Shown: positions 8,737-18,377, counted from the first letter of the stretch. The stretch is DNA of 64,000 bases from Rikenellaceae bacterium (GCA_015059955.1 SUZK01000002.1:248001-312000), one strand, 5' to 3'. Translations and numbers: made by a program. Notes: generated by a model from the sequence alone, not told the origin.

Positions 8737-10332
8737 CTATTTCGTTGCCTTACGCTCGCTGTGCTTGCGGCGCTTGAGCATCTTATTTAGTTTGCGGCGC
8801 TTGGCTACCTTGCGCCATATGGCCCAGATGATGAGCGCCGAGAAGAAGATGATAATGCCGTAGAGCATCACTGGCGAGAGGTTGTCACCCTTCACGCGCG
8901 ACCACATCTCGAGCATCTTATCTGTCTGCTCGCCACTATCGTGCATCATGGCACAGCGGTCGATAACCGACTTGTCGGGGTAGAGTATAGGGTCTACATA
9001 TACGCTGTCGGCATGTATCTCGTAGCCCGCCTCGTTAGTGAAGACTAAAGGCTCGCCATTCTCGTCTTTGAAGAAGTAGCTGAGGTCAACAGGACCCATC
9101 TCCAATATCGCATCACGCTCCTCCTCGAGCTCTCGGCGTCTGTCGGCATCGTTGCACTCCTCCAACTCGGCGAGTATAGGCGTTAGAAGCTCCATCGACT
9201 CAAGGGTCTCGGCGCTGCCCACAACGCTTACATAGCCCGTTGCATCCATGTTACGCACGGCATTCTCGGGCTTACACATATAGTTGATGAAGTAGCGCGC
9301 AGCACGCTTATTCTGTGCATACTTAGGTATCACCCAGCCGTCGAACCATACGCAACTGCCCTCCTCAGGCACCTCGTAGTCGAGTTCTACGCCCACCTCG
9401 GCAGCCTCCTCGATGGCCCACACAGCATCGCCACTCCACATAAGGTTTATCCAAGCCTTATTTTGTGTCATCATCTCCTTGCCAAAGTCGGCCTCCCAGC
9501 CAGCCACAAGGCGCTTCATATCCTTAAGGTAGCTCTCTACAAGGGCAATAGACTCATCCGAGGCGTCGTACATAAGACCCTCGATGGTGGGCACCCTAAG
9601 TTTACCTCGCTCATCGAATAGGTTCGCGCGGCCCTTTGCTGCCTCATCATTGAGTGGAAGTGTCTCATTAGCGCCAAGAATACCTGCCCTGCGTGCCTCC
9701 AACGTCTTGGCGTATACCAACATCGGCGAGTATACATCGCGGAAGGCATCCTTAACGAGAATCTTACCCTCAAGGCGCTCGTCGAACATCAAGTCCCACG
9801 ACGAGGCCTCCTCGGCAGTGACATACTCCGTGTTATATAGTATGCCCGTAGTACCCCACATGTAGCCTACCGAGTAGTCGTTAGGGTCGTGGCCCTCGGG
9901 GGCTATGATATGGCTGAACTGATTGACGATGTATGGTGATACGTTACCCAAGTAGTTCTCCGTGCCCGTTGCTTCGAGGTCGGCAAGGAACTCATCGGTG
10001 ACGATAGGCTCCAGCAAGTTGTGGCGCATCATACGCTCGATGATATACTCCGAGGGGCATACCACGTCGAAGTCGGCCTCACCCTTCTCAATCTTGGCGA
10101 GCATGACCTCATTAATGTCGAATGTCTGGTACACGACCTTTACAGGGCAGCCTGTCTGCTCCTCGTACCACTCCTCAAACTCCGCAATAAGCTCCTCGTC
10201 GATGTAGTCACCCCAGTTGTACACCTTGAGTATCTCCTCGCGCGGAGGCTCGTTGCACGAGCTTAGTGCTATCCCCATTGTAACGACAACAAGAAGACTA
10301 CGCACTATATAGTTTATAAATGTGTTTCTCAT
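8737..10332 (-). CDS. potD: PotD-like spermidine/putrescine-binding protein with an extra C-terminal membrane anchor
   Basis: Solute-binding subunit of the polyamine ABC transporter. Residues 1-26 are a lipoprotein signal with lipobox ALSSC. The binding domain (EILKVYNWGDYIDEELIAEF, YSVGYMWGTTGILYN, WINLMWSGDAVWAIEEA, VWFDGWVIPKYAQN) is typical of PotD/PotF. At 531 residues it is far longer than PotD of Proteobacteria. The surplus is an insert near residues 390-470 and a C-terminal hydrophobic helix (LYGIIIFFSALIIWAIW) followed by a strongly basic tail (RKVAKRRKLNK...). The ATG overlaps the potC stop as ATGA. Confidence 0.85.
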   Translation of the reverse strand: MRNTFINYIVRSLLVVVTMGIALSSCNEPPREEILKVYNWGDYIDEELIAEFEEWYEEQTGCPVKVVYQTFDINEVMLAKIEKGEADFDVVCPSEYIIERMMRHNLLEPIVTDEFLADLEATGTENYLGNVSPYIVNQFSHIIAPEGHDPNDYSVGYMWGTTGILYNTEYVTAEEASSWDLMFDERLEGKILVKDAFRDVYSPMLVYAKTLEARRAGILGANETLPLNDEAAKGRANLFDERGKLRVPTIEGLMYDASDESIALVESYLKDMKRLVAGWEADFGKEMMTQNKAWINLMWSGDAVWAIEEAAEVGVELDYEVPEEGSCVWFDGWVIPKYAQNKRAARYFINYMCKPENAVRNMDATGYVSVVGSAETLESMELLTPILAELEECNDADRRRELEEERDAILEMGPVDLSYFFKDENGEPLVFTNEAGYEIHADSVYVDPILYPDKSVIDRCAMMHDSGEQTDKMLEMWSRVKGDNLSPVMLYGIIIFFSALIIWAIWRKVAKRRKLNKMLKRRKHSERKATK

Positions 10333-11159
10333 CGGCGCGAATAGTTTTTAATCTGTTTAGCCTGCTGCTCGGCACGCTTCGACTGGCGGTATGAGCGTAG
10401 GTTGACAATCACCAAGAGTAGAAGCACCACAACAAGGATGATTGTCGACAGGGCGCGAAGCTCTGGCGTAAGGCCACCCTTACGAGCATCGGCATAGATA
10501 AATGTAGATAGCGTCTCCAAACCATCGGTGCCATTGGTGAAGATGGTCACGGCGAAGTCGTCGATAGAGAGTGTAAAGGCGAGGATAAAGCCCGAAATCA
10601 TGCCTGGGCGTATCTCTGGGATGATGACACGACGCATGGCCTGCATAGGTGTTGCGCCGAGGTCCAAAGCTGCCTCATATATGTTGGGATTCATCTGCAT
10701 TAGGCGTGGCATAACGCTGAGCACGACATATGGTGTGCAGAAGGCGATATGCGCCAGGATAACCGTCGTATAACCCTGTGTTATGCCCAACGACACGAAG
10801 AGCAGGAACAACGAGATACCAGTGATGATATCGGGGTTAAGGATAGGTATGTTGTTCACGAAGTTGACAACCCTGCGCTTGCGGTAGCGAAGGTCGTGGA
10901 TGCCGATAGCAGCGATGGTGCCAAGAATGGTCGATACCGTAGCTGCTGTGAGTGCTATAAGGAACGTATTCTGTATAGCATCAATAAGGCGGTCGCTGAC
11001 ACCTCCCGAGAAGAGCGATGTGTATAGCTCCGTAGAGAAGCCTGTCCAGTTACCCAACACCTTCGACTCGGTGAACGAGAATATGGCGATGATGATGATT
11101 GGGGCGTAGAGCATCACTAACAAAAGTAGCAAGTAGCCACCCGAAAACAATCTCTTCAT
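10329..11159 (-). CDS. potC: Polyamine ABC transporter permease PotC
   Basis: The 276-residue inner-membrane permease has about six hydrophobic segments and the EAA loop EAALDLGATPMQAMRRVIIPEI that contacts the ATPase. It has a short basic tail. It overlaps potD by four bases and follows potB by two, which indicates translational coupling in a potABCD operon. Confidence 0.9.
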   Translation of the reverse strand: MKRLFSGGYLLLLLVMLYAPIIIIAIFSFTESKVLGNWTGFSTELYTSLFSGGVSDRLIDAIQNTFLIALTAATVSTILGTIAAIGIHDLRYRKRRVVNFVNNIPILNPDIITGISLFLLFVSLGITQGYTTVILAHIAFCTPYVVLSVMPRLMQMNPNIYEAALDLGATPMQAMRRVIIPEIRPGMISGFILAFTLSIDDFAVTIFTNGTDGLETLSTFIYADARKGGLTPELRALSTIILVVVLLLLVIVNLRSYRQSKRAEQQAKQIKNYSRR

Positions 11160-11161
11160 AG

Positions 11162-11959
11162 TTATAGCAAGCCTCCATCATTAGCGCTATTCTCCTCGTC
11201 GGAGTCGCCGAATAGCGTGGTTATACCAATAATAATAAGCATTATGAACGACAACGCTGCGCCGTAGTGCCACATACCATTGTTGATATTCTCCTGTATT
11301 GTGGTACCAAAGAGCTTGATGTTGTTCATCGTCAGAAGCTCGGCAATGGCGAAGGTCGAGATTGTGGGCATAAAGACCATCATAATGCCACTCACAACAC
11401 CTGGCATCGAGAGTGGGAATACAACCTTCGTAAATACCTGACGTGGTGTTGCGCCGAGGTCCTCGGCAGCCTCGATTAGCGAGTGGTCCATCTTCTGCAA
11501 CACGTTGTAGATAGGGTATATCATGAATGGCAGGAAGTTGTAGACCATGCCAAAGATGAGTGCACCCTCACCGAGGGGTAGTGTCAGGAAGTCGAAGAGT
11601 GCTACCGTGGCGAGTGTTCTTACCAAGACGTTAATCCACATCGGCAGTATGAAGAGCATCACCACAAGGCGTGCTGTCGAGGGTCGCATCTTCGAGAGAA
11701 TGTATGCCGCAGGGTAGCCCAAGAAGATACATATAAGCGTGGTTATCAGAGCTATGCCTATCGAGTAGATAAAGGTGTTCATAGCCTCACGCTGGTGTAC
11801 GAACTTCTCGAAGTTCGCAAAGGTGAAGCCGCCATCCTCGCTCTGGAAGGCATATATCATGATGAGCACCAGGGGTGCCACTACGAATACTGCAAGGAAG
11901 AGAACGTAGGGCAGACTCCAGTTGCGTCGTCGCGAAAAGAACTTAACAAATTTATTCAT
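11162..11959 (-). CDS. potB: Polyamine ABC transporter permease PotB
   Basis: The 265-residue permease has six predicted membrane segments and the EAA motif EAAEDLGATPRQVFTKVVFPL. The N-terminal basic FSRRRNW precedes the first helix. The pairing with PotC and position directly after potA are the standard arrangement of spermidine/putrescine importers. Confidence 0.9.
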   Translation of the reverse strand: MNKFVKFFSRRRNWSLPYVLFLAVFVVAPLVLIMIYAFQSEDGGFTFANFEKFVHQREAMNTFIYSIGIALITTLICIFLGYPAAYILSKMRPSTARLVVMLFILPMWINVLVRTLATVALFDFLTLPLGEGALIFGMVYNFLPFMIYPIYNVLQKMDHSLIEAAEDLGATPRQVFTKVVFPLSMPGVVSGIMMVFMPTISTFAIAELLTMNNIKLFGTTIQENINNGMWHYGAALSFIMLIIIGITTLFGDSDEENSANDGGLL

Positions 11960-11984
11960 TCTTATCAGCCGTGCGTTACGTTAA

Positions 11985-13373
11985 CTACTTCGCGAGCTTG
12001 GTGATGCGTAGTGCCGATGGCGCTATCTTGATACCTACCTCGTCCAAATCCTCCCATACATCGTGGGTGTCGACAAAGATATCCTCACCCTCGTCGGTAC
12101 GTATGGTGAGGTGGTAGCGGTCACCCTTGTAGAGAATGAAGCGTATAGTACCCCACGATGTACCATCGTCGGGGTCGTCGGTAAGCTCTACTGCTGAGAA
12201 GTCGAAAGCGACATCTACACTCTCGCCAGACTCGATGCCCTCCACTGCCTCGCACTCGAAGCTCTCGCCGAGAATCTCCACGTGAGTGGCATCAATGAGC
12301 GTGCCCTCGATGTGGTTCTCGGTGCGCTCCTTGCGCATGACGTGTATGTCGGCAGGCTTAATCATCATGCCTACCTCGGTGCCTGGCTCAAAGCAGTTAT
12401 AGTCCTGAATCTGAATTTCGTAGCCGTCGGGCGTCTCCACGAACATCTCGTAGTGTACACCCTTGAATATGCACGAGCGCACCGTGCCGTGGAACATTGC
12501 AGCCTCGGCATTGCGGATGATATATACATCCTCGGGGCGGATGACAACATCCACAGGGGTATTCTCGCCGAAGCCCTCGTCGATACACTCGAACTCCTTG
12601 TCCATGAAGCGCACAAGGCGGTCGTGTACCATAGTGGCGTTGAGGATGTTACTCTCGCCAATGAAGTCGGCAACAAAGGCGTTGCATGGCTCGTTGTATA
12701 TATCCGTAGGTGTGCCTATCTGCTGTATTACACCCTCGTTCATCACGACGATGGTATCCGAAAGTGTCAGTGCCTCCTCCTGGTCGTGGGTAACATATAC
12801 GAATGTGATACCCAAGTCCTTGTGCATCTCCTTGAGCTCCATCTGCATATCCTTGCGCATCTTCAAATCGAGGGCTGCAAGGGGCTCATCGAGGAGCAAA
12901 ACTTGAGGTCTGTTGACAATAGCACGAGCTATGGCCACACGTTGCTGCTGGCCACCCGATAGTGACTGCACATCGCGGTGCTCGTAGTCGGTCATACCCA
13001 CCATCTTGAGGGCACGTTTGACACGCTGCTCAATCTCCTTCTTGTCGACCTTGTGTAGTTTAAGGCCGAAGGCGATATTGTCATAGACGTTGTAATTAGG
13101 GAATAGGGCGTAGCGCTGGAACACCGTATTCACGGGACGCTTGTGGGGAGGTACGTTGGTCATATCCTCTCCGTCGATGTTGATTTCGCCCTTGCTTGCG
13201 GAGTTAAAGCCCGCCAAAAGACGCAGTAATGTTGTCTTACCACAACCAGAGGGACCAAGAATTGTCAAAAACTCACCCCTCTTTACTGACAAACTGACAT
13301 CATCGAGAACCATCTTGTCGCTGAACGACTTGCTGATGTTCTTAAGCTCGATGATGTAATTTGAATTCACCAT
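11985..13373 (-). CDS. potA: Polyamine ABC transporter ATPase PotA, long form
   Basis: The 462-residue ATPase drives the PotBC importer. Walker [10 protein letters not shown] (near residue 39), Q-loop, signature [14 protein letters not shown], Walker [12 protein letters not shown] and the switch His (YVTHDQEEA) are all present. After the nucleotide-binding domain (to about 240) come about 220 residues, twice the usual regulatory tail. Two TOBE-like segments are visible, around 260-350 ([26 protein letters not shown]) and 360-460 ([44 protein letters not shown]). First gene of the operon. Confidence 0.92.
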   Translation of the reverse strand: MVNSNYIIELKNISKSFSDKMVLDDVSLSVKRGEFLTILGPSGCGKTTLLRLLAGFNSASKGEINIDGEDMTNVPPHKRPVNTVFQRYALFPNYNVYDNIAFGLKLHKVDKKEIEQRVKRALKMVGMTDYEHRDVQSLSGGQQQRVAIARAIVNRPQVLLLDEPLAALDLKMRKDMQMELKEMHKDLGITFVYVTHDQEEALTLSDTIVVMNEGVIQQIGTPTDIYNEPCNAFVADFIGESNILNATMVHDRLVRFMDKEFECIDEGFGENTPVDVVIRPEDVYIIRNAEAAMFHGTVRSCIFKGVHYEMFVETPDGYEIQIQDYNCFEPGTEVGMMIKPADIHVMRKERTENHIEGTLIDATHVEILGESFECEAVEGIESGESVDVAFDFSAVELTDDPDDGTSWGTIRFILYKGDRYHLTIRTDEGEDIFVDTHDVWEDLDEVGIKIAPSALRITKLAK

Positions 13374-13552
13374 TAAGCAAATAAGTATTAGTAGTTAATA
13401 AACCCCATGTGGCTCATACAGATAGCTCCACCCTTCGTAGTGCGCCGATGGCTCTGATATCTCATCAGCATCGACAATATCAAGGTAGCTGACCCCTCTG
13501 TTTGGACCACACAAAAAATCTACAAACTATATACCTGCGTATATATTGTCCG
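13374..13552 (-). promoter_or_regulatory. potA leader region
   Basis: About 170 bases separate the promoter box (13560-13553) from potA. The minus strand holds an open frame of 39 codons from a TTG at 13514 to a TAA at 13395-13397, ending in SYLYEPHGVY. The frame is too short to exceed chance and lacks an ATG start, so its meaning is open. No known polyamine riboswitch was recognised. Confidence 0.3.
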
Positions 13553-13560
13553 CAAATATA
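13553..13560 (-). promoter_or_regulatory. -7 box for the pot operon
   Basis: TATATTTG on the minus strand. Confidence 0.5.
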
Positions 13561-13674
13561 CGAAAAAATTATAAATTGCATCTGCACAATCAAAAAAAAT
13601 AGAAAAAATAACTGTCGTAGCCATTAAAATTATCATTTTTCGACGCTCAACTTTTCACTTTCGTAATAATTTCA

Positions 13675-13682
13675 TACCTTTG
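13675..13682 (+). promoter_or_regulatory. -7 box for purC
   Basis: TACCTTTG at 13675-13682, about 30 bases before the ATG at 13713. Because the TTG at 13680 lies within this box it cannot be the translation start. Confidence 0.65.
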
Positions 13683-13712
13683 CGTCTTAGAACAGTTAAC
13701 ATCCCAACAGAT

Positions 13713-14657
13713 ATGAATGCTATTGTAAAGAACAACTTTGAGTTCGAGGGCCAGAAGGGCCACTATGTAGGTAAGGTACGCGATGTCTATAACATCAACG
13801 ACGACTACCTCGTGATGGTCGTGTCGGACCGTATCTCAGCCTTTGACGTAGTGCTCCCTAAGGGTATACCCTTTAAGGGCCAGGTGCTCAACCAGATTGC
13901 AGCCAAGTTCCTGGATGCCACAGCCGATATCCTTCCAAATTGGAAGATAGCTGTGCCCGACCCTATGGTGACGGTAGGTCACCGTTGCGAGCCATACAAG
14001 GTGGAGATGGTCATCCGTGGTTATCTTTCGGGTCACGCTTGGCGTGAGTATAAGGCTGGTAAGCGCACCATCTGCGGCGTCGCGATGCCCGACGGCATGG
14101 TCGAGAACCAGAAGTTCCCAGAGCCTATCATCACCCCTACAACCAAGGCTGATGAGGGCCACGATGAGGATATTTCGAAGGAGGAGATTATCGCTCAGGG
14201 ACTTGTGTCGCGTGAGGAGTATGAGCAGCTTGAGGCATATACACGTGCTATCTTCCAGCGCGGTACCGAGATTGCTGCGAAGATGGGTCTTATCCTCGTG
14301 GATACGAAGTATGAGTTCGGTAAGAAGAATGGGGTCATCTACCTTATGGATGAGATACATACGCCCGACTCATCGCGCTACTTCTATAAGGAGGGTTACG
14401 AGGAGCGCTTGGCGCGTGGCGAGAAGCAGAAGCAGCTCTCTAAGGAGTTTGTTCGTGAGTGGCTTATGGACAACGGCTTCCAGGGCTTGGAGGGTCAGCA
14501 AGTGCCAGAGATGACCGAGGAGGTTGTGGCAGGCATTACAGAGCGCTATATCGAGCTATATGAGGCTGTTACGGGTGAGAAGTTCGTACGTGCCGAGGCC
14601 GATGATGTGGAGAAGCGCATCGAGGAGAATGTCGCTGCATACTTGCGCACGTTGTAG
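13713..14657 (+). CDS. purC: SAICAR synthase (phosphoribosylaminoimidazole-succinocarboxamide synthase)
   Basis: The 314-residue enzyme joins aspartate to CAIR in the purine pathway using ATP. Recognisable blocks are [26 protein letters not shown] (split here as GKVRDVYN and [10 protein letters not shown]), [31 protein letters not shown] and [14 protein letters not shown]. The start at 13713 ([14 protein letters not shown]) follows the promoter by a short leader. This is the usual length for the Bacteroidetes enzyme. A single-gene unit, ended by a terminator. Confidence 0.95.
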   Translation: MNAIVKNNFEFEGQKGHYVGKVRDVYNINDDYLVMVVSDRISAFDVVLPKGIPFKGQVLNQIAAKFLDATADILPNWKIAVPDPMVTVGHRCEPYKVEMVIRGYLSGHAWREYKAGKRTICGVAMPDGMVENQKFPEPIITPTTKADEGHDEDISKEEIIAQGLVSREEYEQLEAYTRAIFQRGTEIAAKMGLILVDTKYEFGKKNGVIYLMDEIHTPDSSRYFYKEGYEERLARGEKQKQLSKEFVREWLMDNGFQGLEGQQVPEMTEEVVAGITERYIELYEAVTGEKFVRAEADDVEKRIEENVAAYLRTL

Positions 14658-14680
14658 TACGCACCACATACAAATACGAA

Positions 14681-14713
14681 GAGACGAGGCATCAAACCTC
14701 GTCTCTTTGTTTT
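14681..14713 (+). terminator. purC terminator
   Basis: GAGACGAGG pairs perfectly with CCTCGTCTC around a 7-nt loop, followed by TTTGTTTT. Confidence 0.85.
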
Positions 14714-14715
14714 AA

Positions 14716-14741
14716 TGGCGCGCTGTCCGCGACAACGCCCA
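14716..14741 (-). terminator. Terminator after hom
   Basis: On the minus strand GGGCGTTGTCGCGGACAGCG forms an imperfect hairpin with the following CGCC, then CATTAAAA. Third copy of the terminator sequence seen at 5156 and 7785. Confidence 0.6.
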
Positions 14742-14750
14742 TCTTTTATC

Positions 14751-15932
14751 CTAATCAAGAGGGTATGCGGCAACGAAGCAGTCGCCGACGCGTAGCTCCT
14801 CCTGATGTGCCTTGAGGTTAGCGATGGTCACATCACCCACGATATAGTTGTACTTATCTGACGAATACTGCTCGCGTATCTTCTGGAAGTTGAGCAGGTT
14901 GCGCTGCTCGGCACTCTTATAGCGGAAGTAGACGCGGAAGGTGTGGTCCGTAGTGTACTTGGGTAGTACCGAGTCGTTACGCTTCTTGTACTCGTAGCGA
15001 TAGTTATAGGCACATGCCGTGATGTCGCTGAGCACTGCCGAGCCTGTGGGGTGGCCACCAGCACCACGACCAAACATAAACTGCTTGTCGTAGAAGAGAC
15101 CCTTGATGACTACGCCGTTGAACTCATCCTCGACACTATATATATACTTATTGCGCGATATGAGTTGAGGCAGTACGCACATGATGAGGCGGTCGTCGAC
15201 CTTCTCGACGTGTGCAACGAGCTTTATGCGGCGGTCCTTCTCCAAAGCGAAGCGTATATCCGAGTCGTTCATCGTCGATATGCCGTAGGTGAGGATGTCG
15301 TCGGGAGCGACGTATACGCCAAAGGCGTGCATGGTGATGATAATAAGTTTGTAGAGCGAGTCCCAGCCGTCGATGTCGAGCGTAGGGTTGCTCTCGGCAA
15401 AGCCGAGCTCCTGAGCCAAGCGCAGAGCATCGCCATAGGACATATGCTCGTTAAATATCTTCGATAGGATGAAGTTCGACGAGCCGTTGAGGATGCCCTT
15501 TACCGAGCAGAGCAGGTCGTTGTCGTAGTACTCCTCGAGGTTGCGGATTACGGGTATCGAGCCACACGCCGAGGCGTCGTAGAGTAGCGCCGTGTTGTAC
15601 TGCTCCTGAAGGTCGATAAGCTCGACGATATGGTGACCGAGCATCTTCTTGTTGCCCGACACTACGGGGATGCGGCTTTTGAGGGCGCGCTTGACGATGG
15701 TATATGCTGCCTCGGCATCGTCGATAACTTCGACGATGAGGTTGATATCCTTATCCTCGAAGATATCGTCGGGGTTGTCAGTAAACGAGGCGTTGACGCC
15801 GCGCTCCTTTGTTATGTCGCGCACGCATATACGCTTGATATGTACGTTGTCGGAGTTGATGCGGTTAAGTACATCGTAGAGGCCGCGGCCCACATTTCCA
15901 AAGCCAAAGAGGCCGATATTCAAATTCTTCAT
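14751..15932 (-). CDS. hom: Homoserine dehydrogenase, monofunctional
   Basis: The 393-residue enzyme reduces aspartate semialdehyde to homoserine. An N-terminal Rossmann motif is present (GLFGFGNVGRGLYDVL), followed by SGNKKMLGHH and the substrate-binding block ASACGSIPVIRNL...GILNGSSNFILSKI. Catalytic lysine and glutamate positions fall in the ELGFAESNPTLDIDGWDSLYK region (AESNP-x-D-x-D-G-x-D). There is no fused aspartokinase. It ends the metY-metX-hom operon, 12 bases after metX, supplying homoserine to MetX. Confidence 0.9.
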   Translation of the reverse strand: MKNLNIGLFGFGNVGRGLYDVLNRINSDNVHIKRICVRDITKERGVNASFTDNPDDIFEDKDINLIVEVIDDAEAAYTIVKRALKSRIPVVSGNKKMLGHHIVELIDLQEQYNTALLYDASACGSIPVIRNLEEYYDNDLLCSVKGILNGSSNFILSKIFNEHMSYGDALRLAQELGFAESNPTLDIDGWDSLYKLIIITMHAFGVYVAPDDILTYGISTMNDSDIRFALEKDRRIKLVAHVEKVDDRLIMCVLPQLISRNKYIYSVEDEFNGVVIKGLFYDKQFMFGRGAGGHPTGSAVLSDITACAYNYRYEYKKRNDSVLPKYTTDHTFRVYFRYKSAEQRNLLNFQKIREQYSSDKYNYIVGDVTIANLKAHQEELRVGDCFVAAYPLD

Positions 15933-15944
15933 GGTATATATGTT

Positions 15945-16967
15945 TTATCTGTTACTCATAAAATTCTCAATAATACGGTTTAGCTTCTCGTGCTCGACGA
16001 GGAAGCCGTCGTGCCCAAACTCCGACTCTATGAGGTGGTAGCTGTTGCGGGCAATATGCTGACGCATAGGCTCGTGTGCCTCTGGCGGAAAGAGTATGTC
16101 CGAGGTGATGGCAACAATAAGCGTTTGTGCTTCAATCTGTTTCAGGGCCTCGGCTATGCTACCCCTGCCACGCGCTATGTTGTGCGAGTCGACAGCCTCG
16201 GATAGACGGTAGTACGATAGGGCGTTAAACCTGCGGCGTAGCTTCTCTCCCTGGTAGCGCTGGTAGCTGTGTGCTCGGCGCTCGAAGGAGGCCTCCTCGG
16301 GAGTTGTGAGCTCCTGCTGTGTAGCGTTGTAGGCGGCACCTCCGCGATAGCTGATAAGGGCTATGGAGCGTGCTACGGCCATGCCGTCGATGCCGGCGTC
16401 GTCGCTCTTTGTGCCCCACGTGGGGTCGAGACGTATGGCCATGCGCTGCGACTCGTTGAAGGCGGCGGCCCAAGGTTCGCTGCATGTCGTTGTCGCGATA
16501 AGTGCTAAGCGCTCCATGAAGTGAGGCTCAAGGATTGCCCACTCCATACATTGGAAGCCGCCTATCGAGCTGCCTATGAGAAGTTTGACGCGCTCTATGC
16601 CGAGGTGCTTGGCCAGACGCTGATGGGCCGCAACCATGTCGCGCACGGTGATACGCGGGAAGTCGTAGTAGTACTTCTCGCCTGTCGCTGGGTTTATGCT
16701 TAGTGGCGATGTTGTGCCGTAGTGCGAGCCGAGGAAGTTGGCGCAGATGATGAAGTAGCGCTCGGGGTCGAGAAACTTATCTCGCTCGACGGTATGTGGC
16801 CACCAGTCGGCAACATCGGAGTTTGCCGTTAGGGCGTGACACACCCAGATGACATTATCCTTCGCCTCGTTCAGCGTGCCGTAGGTGTCGTATGCGATGT
16901 CCAGCTCCGCGAGTACCTCGCCCGACTCCAATAGCAATGGGGTATTATCGTGGTATAGCTTGCTCAT
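15945..16967 (-). CDS. metX: Homoserine O-acetyltransferase
   Basis: The 340-residue alpha/beta hydrolase-fold enzyme acylates homoserine with acetyl-CoA. Nucleophile S134 lies in GSSIGG, preceded by the family block CANFLGSHYGTTSP and PRITVRDMVAAHQRL. The acid and histidine lie at the C-terminus (TSDILFPPEA; EFGHDGFLVEH). It begins two bases after the metY stop, so translation is probably coupled. Acetyl specificity is the usual family assignment; succinyl-specific MetX relatives exist. Confidence 0.9.
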   Translation of the reverse strand: MSKLYHDNTPLLLESGEVLAELDIAYDTYGTLNEAKDNVIWVCHALTANSDVADWWPHTVERDKFLDPERYFIICANFLGSHYGTTSPLSINPATGEKYYYDFPRITVRDMVAAHQRLAKHLGIERVKLLIGSSIGGFQCMEWAILEPHFMERLALIATTTCSEPWAAAFNESQRMAIRLDPTWGTKSDDAGIDGMAVARSIALISYRGGAAYNATQQELTTPEEASFERRAHSYQRYQGEKLRRRFNALSYYRLSEAVDSHNIARGRGSIAEALKQIEAQTLIVAITSDILFPPEAHEPMRQHIARNSYHLIESEFGHDGFLVEHEKLNRIIENFMSNR

Positions 16968-16969
16968 CG

Positions 16970-18253
16970 TTATACTCTCTCCAATGCCTGTTCGTAGTCT
17001 GCAATGATATCCTCAACATTTTCCAAGCCCAGTGATATGCGTAGTAGGGTAGGTGTAATGCCTGCGGCACGCTTAGCCTCGTCAGAGAGCTGCTTATGCG
17101 TTGTCGAGGCGGGGTGTGTGACAACAGATATAGAGTCGCCAATCATGGTCATATTGCCCGATAGACGTAGGCTCTCGACGAAGCGTACCGTAGATTCGAG
17201 AGTGCCTTTAAGCTCGATGGTGAGCACCGCTGAGGCTCCATAACGGAAGTATTTTTTCGCTAATTCGTGGCTTGGGTGCTCCTCGAAGCCCACGAAGCTT
17301 ACGCGCTCAATCTTGGGGTGCTGGCGGCAGAACTCCGCGAGCTTGTAGGCAGACTCCACCTCGTGCTTTACGCGTAGCGATAGGGTCTCCAAACCGAGTA
17401 GCATTAGGTAGGCGTCGAATGCCGAAGGGCAGCAGCCGAAGTCGCGCATGCCATCGACACGACACTTTACGATAAAGGCCTGATTGCCAAATGCATCAAC
17501 AAGATTTAGACCGTGGTAACCCTCCGATGGTCCGTCAATATTTGGGAACTTGCCCGACTTGCGCCAGTCGAAATTACCGCTGTCAACGATGATGCCACCC
17601 ATAGCTGTGCCGTGGCCATTTATCCACTTCGTTGCCGAGTCGGTGATGATGTCGGCACCCCAATCAAAGGGGTTGCAGAGATATCCACCAGCACCAAACG
17701 TATTATCTACGATAAGTGGAATATGGTTTTTGTGTGCCACCTCGGCCAATGCCTCGATATCGGCTACTCGACATGTTGGGTTGCCCATCGACTCGACAAA
17801 TATGGCGCGTGTATTCTCGTCGATAAGCTCTGCTATATCCTTAGCCTCGTCGCTCTTTGCCAAGCGACACTCGATACCGAGGTTGCGTAGCGAGATTACG
17901 AACTGGTTGTGAGTGCCACCATAGAGATATGGCGAGGTTACGATATTCTCACCTGCCTTGGCTAATGCCGTTACGGTGAGTAGTATTGCCGACATGCCCG
18001 ACGCTGTGGCTAAAGCGCCAACACCACCATAGAGAGCTGCGATGCGCTCCTCGTAGGATGCCGTTGTGGGGTTGTGAAGGCGTGTATAGATGTAGCCTGG
18101 CTCGCTCAGCGTAAATAGGTTAGCGGCGTAGTCGCACGTAGGGAAGTGGTAGGCGGCGGTAGGGTGTATGGCGATGCCGCGTGCCTGTGTTGCGTCGACA
18201 TGGTAACCGCCGTGTATCTGAATTGTCTCGAAGTGTAGTTTGTTATTGCTCAT
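16970..18253 (-). CDS. metY: O-acetylhomoserine sulfhydrylase
   Basis: The 427-residue PLP enzyme of the Cys/Met metabolism family makes homocysteine from O-acetylhomoserine and sulfide. PLP lysine K209 is in SATKWINGHG; other family blocks are YTRLHNPTTASYEERIAALY (N-terminal) and SLRLSGNMTMIGDSISVVTHPASTTH, here seen as GDSISVVTHPASTTH. First gene of an operon in which all three products act in sequence. Its 5' leader encodes a Met-rich peptide, which suggests control by methionine supply. Confidence 0.93.
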   Translation of the reverse strand: MSNNKLHFETIQIHGGYHVDATQARGIAIHPTAAYHFPTCDYAANLFTLSEPGYIYTRLHNPTTASYEERIAALYGGVGALATASGMSAILLTVTALAKAGENIVTSPYLYGGTHNQFVISLRNLGIECRLAKSDEAKDIAELIDENTRAIFVESMGNPTCRVADIEALAEVAHKNHIPLIVDNTFGAGGYLCNPFDWGADIITDSATKWINGHGTAMGGIIVDSGNFDWRKSGKFPNIDGPSEGYHGLNLVDAFGNQAFIVKCRVDGMRDFGCCPSAFDAYLMLLGLETLSLRVKHEVESAYKLAEFCRQHPKIERVSFVGFEEHPSHELAKKYFRYGASAVLTIELKGTLESTVRFVESLRLSGNMTMIGDSISVVTHPASTTHKQLSDEAKRAAGITPTLLRISLGLENVEDIIADYEQALERV

Positions 18254-18268
18254 AGTAGTACAATGTTA

Positions 18269-18304
18269 GCATGAAAAATGGGCGTATCAACCGCAAGGCT
18301 GATA
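18269..18304 (-). promoter_or_regulatory. Leader hairpin just before metY
   Basis: On the minus strand TATCAGCC pairs with GGTTGATA (one G-T pair) around TTGC, then CGCCCATTTTTC. The T run begins six bases after the stem, so this is not a textbook terminator. It could stop transcription or hide the metY ribosome-binding region about 20 bases downstream. Confidence 0.5.
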
Positions 18305-18332
18305 TCTAAATTGTATGGTTAGGTTGGAGAGG

Positions 18333-18377
18333 GTGCGGCGCGTAGTCGCACATAGAATAAGTAGTGCCTAACGGCAC
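18333..18377 (-). promoter_or_regulatory. Mutually exclusive hairpins in the metY leader
   Basis: Four segments can pair in competing ways: GTGCC (18377-18373) with GGCAC (18368-18364); GCAC within that second segment with GTGC at 18350-18347 or so; and GTGCG (18351-18347) with CGCAC (18337-18333). The first hairpin covers the last codons and stop codon of the leader peptide, so a ribosome stalled at Met codons or finishing translation would change which pairing forms. Confidence 0.5.

Noticed and set aside
13680..13712. TTG start for purC at 13680 (and likewise TTG at 20840 for gapA).
   Set aside because: For purC the TTG overlaps the promoter -7 box; for both genes the downstream ATG gives the family start.
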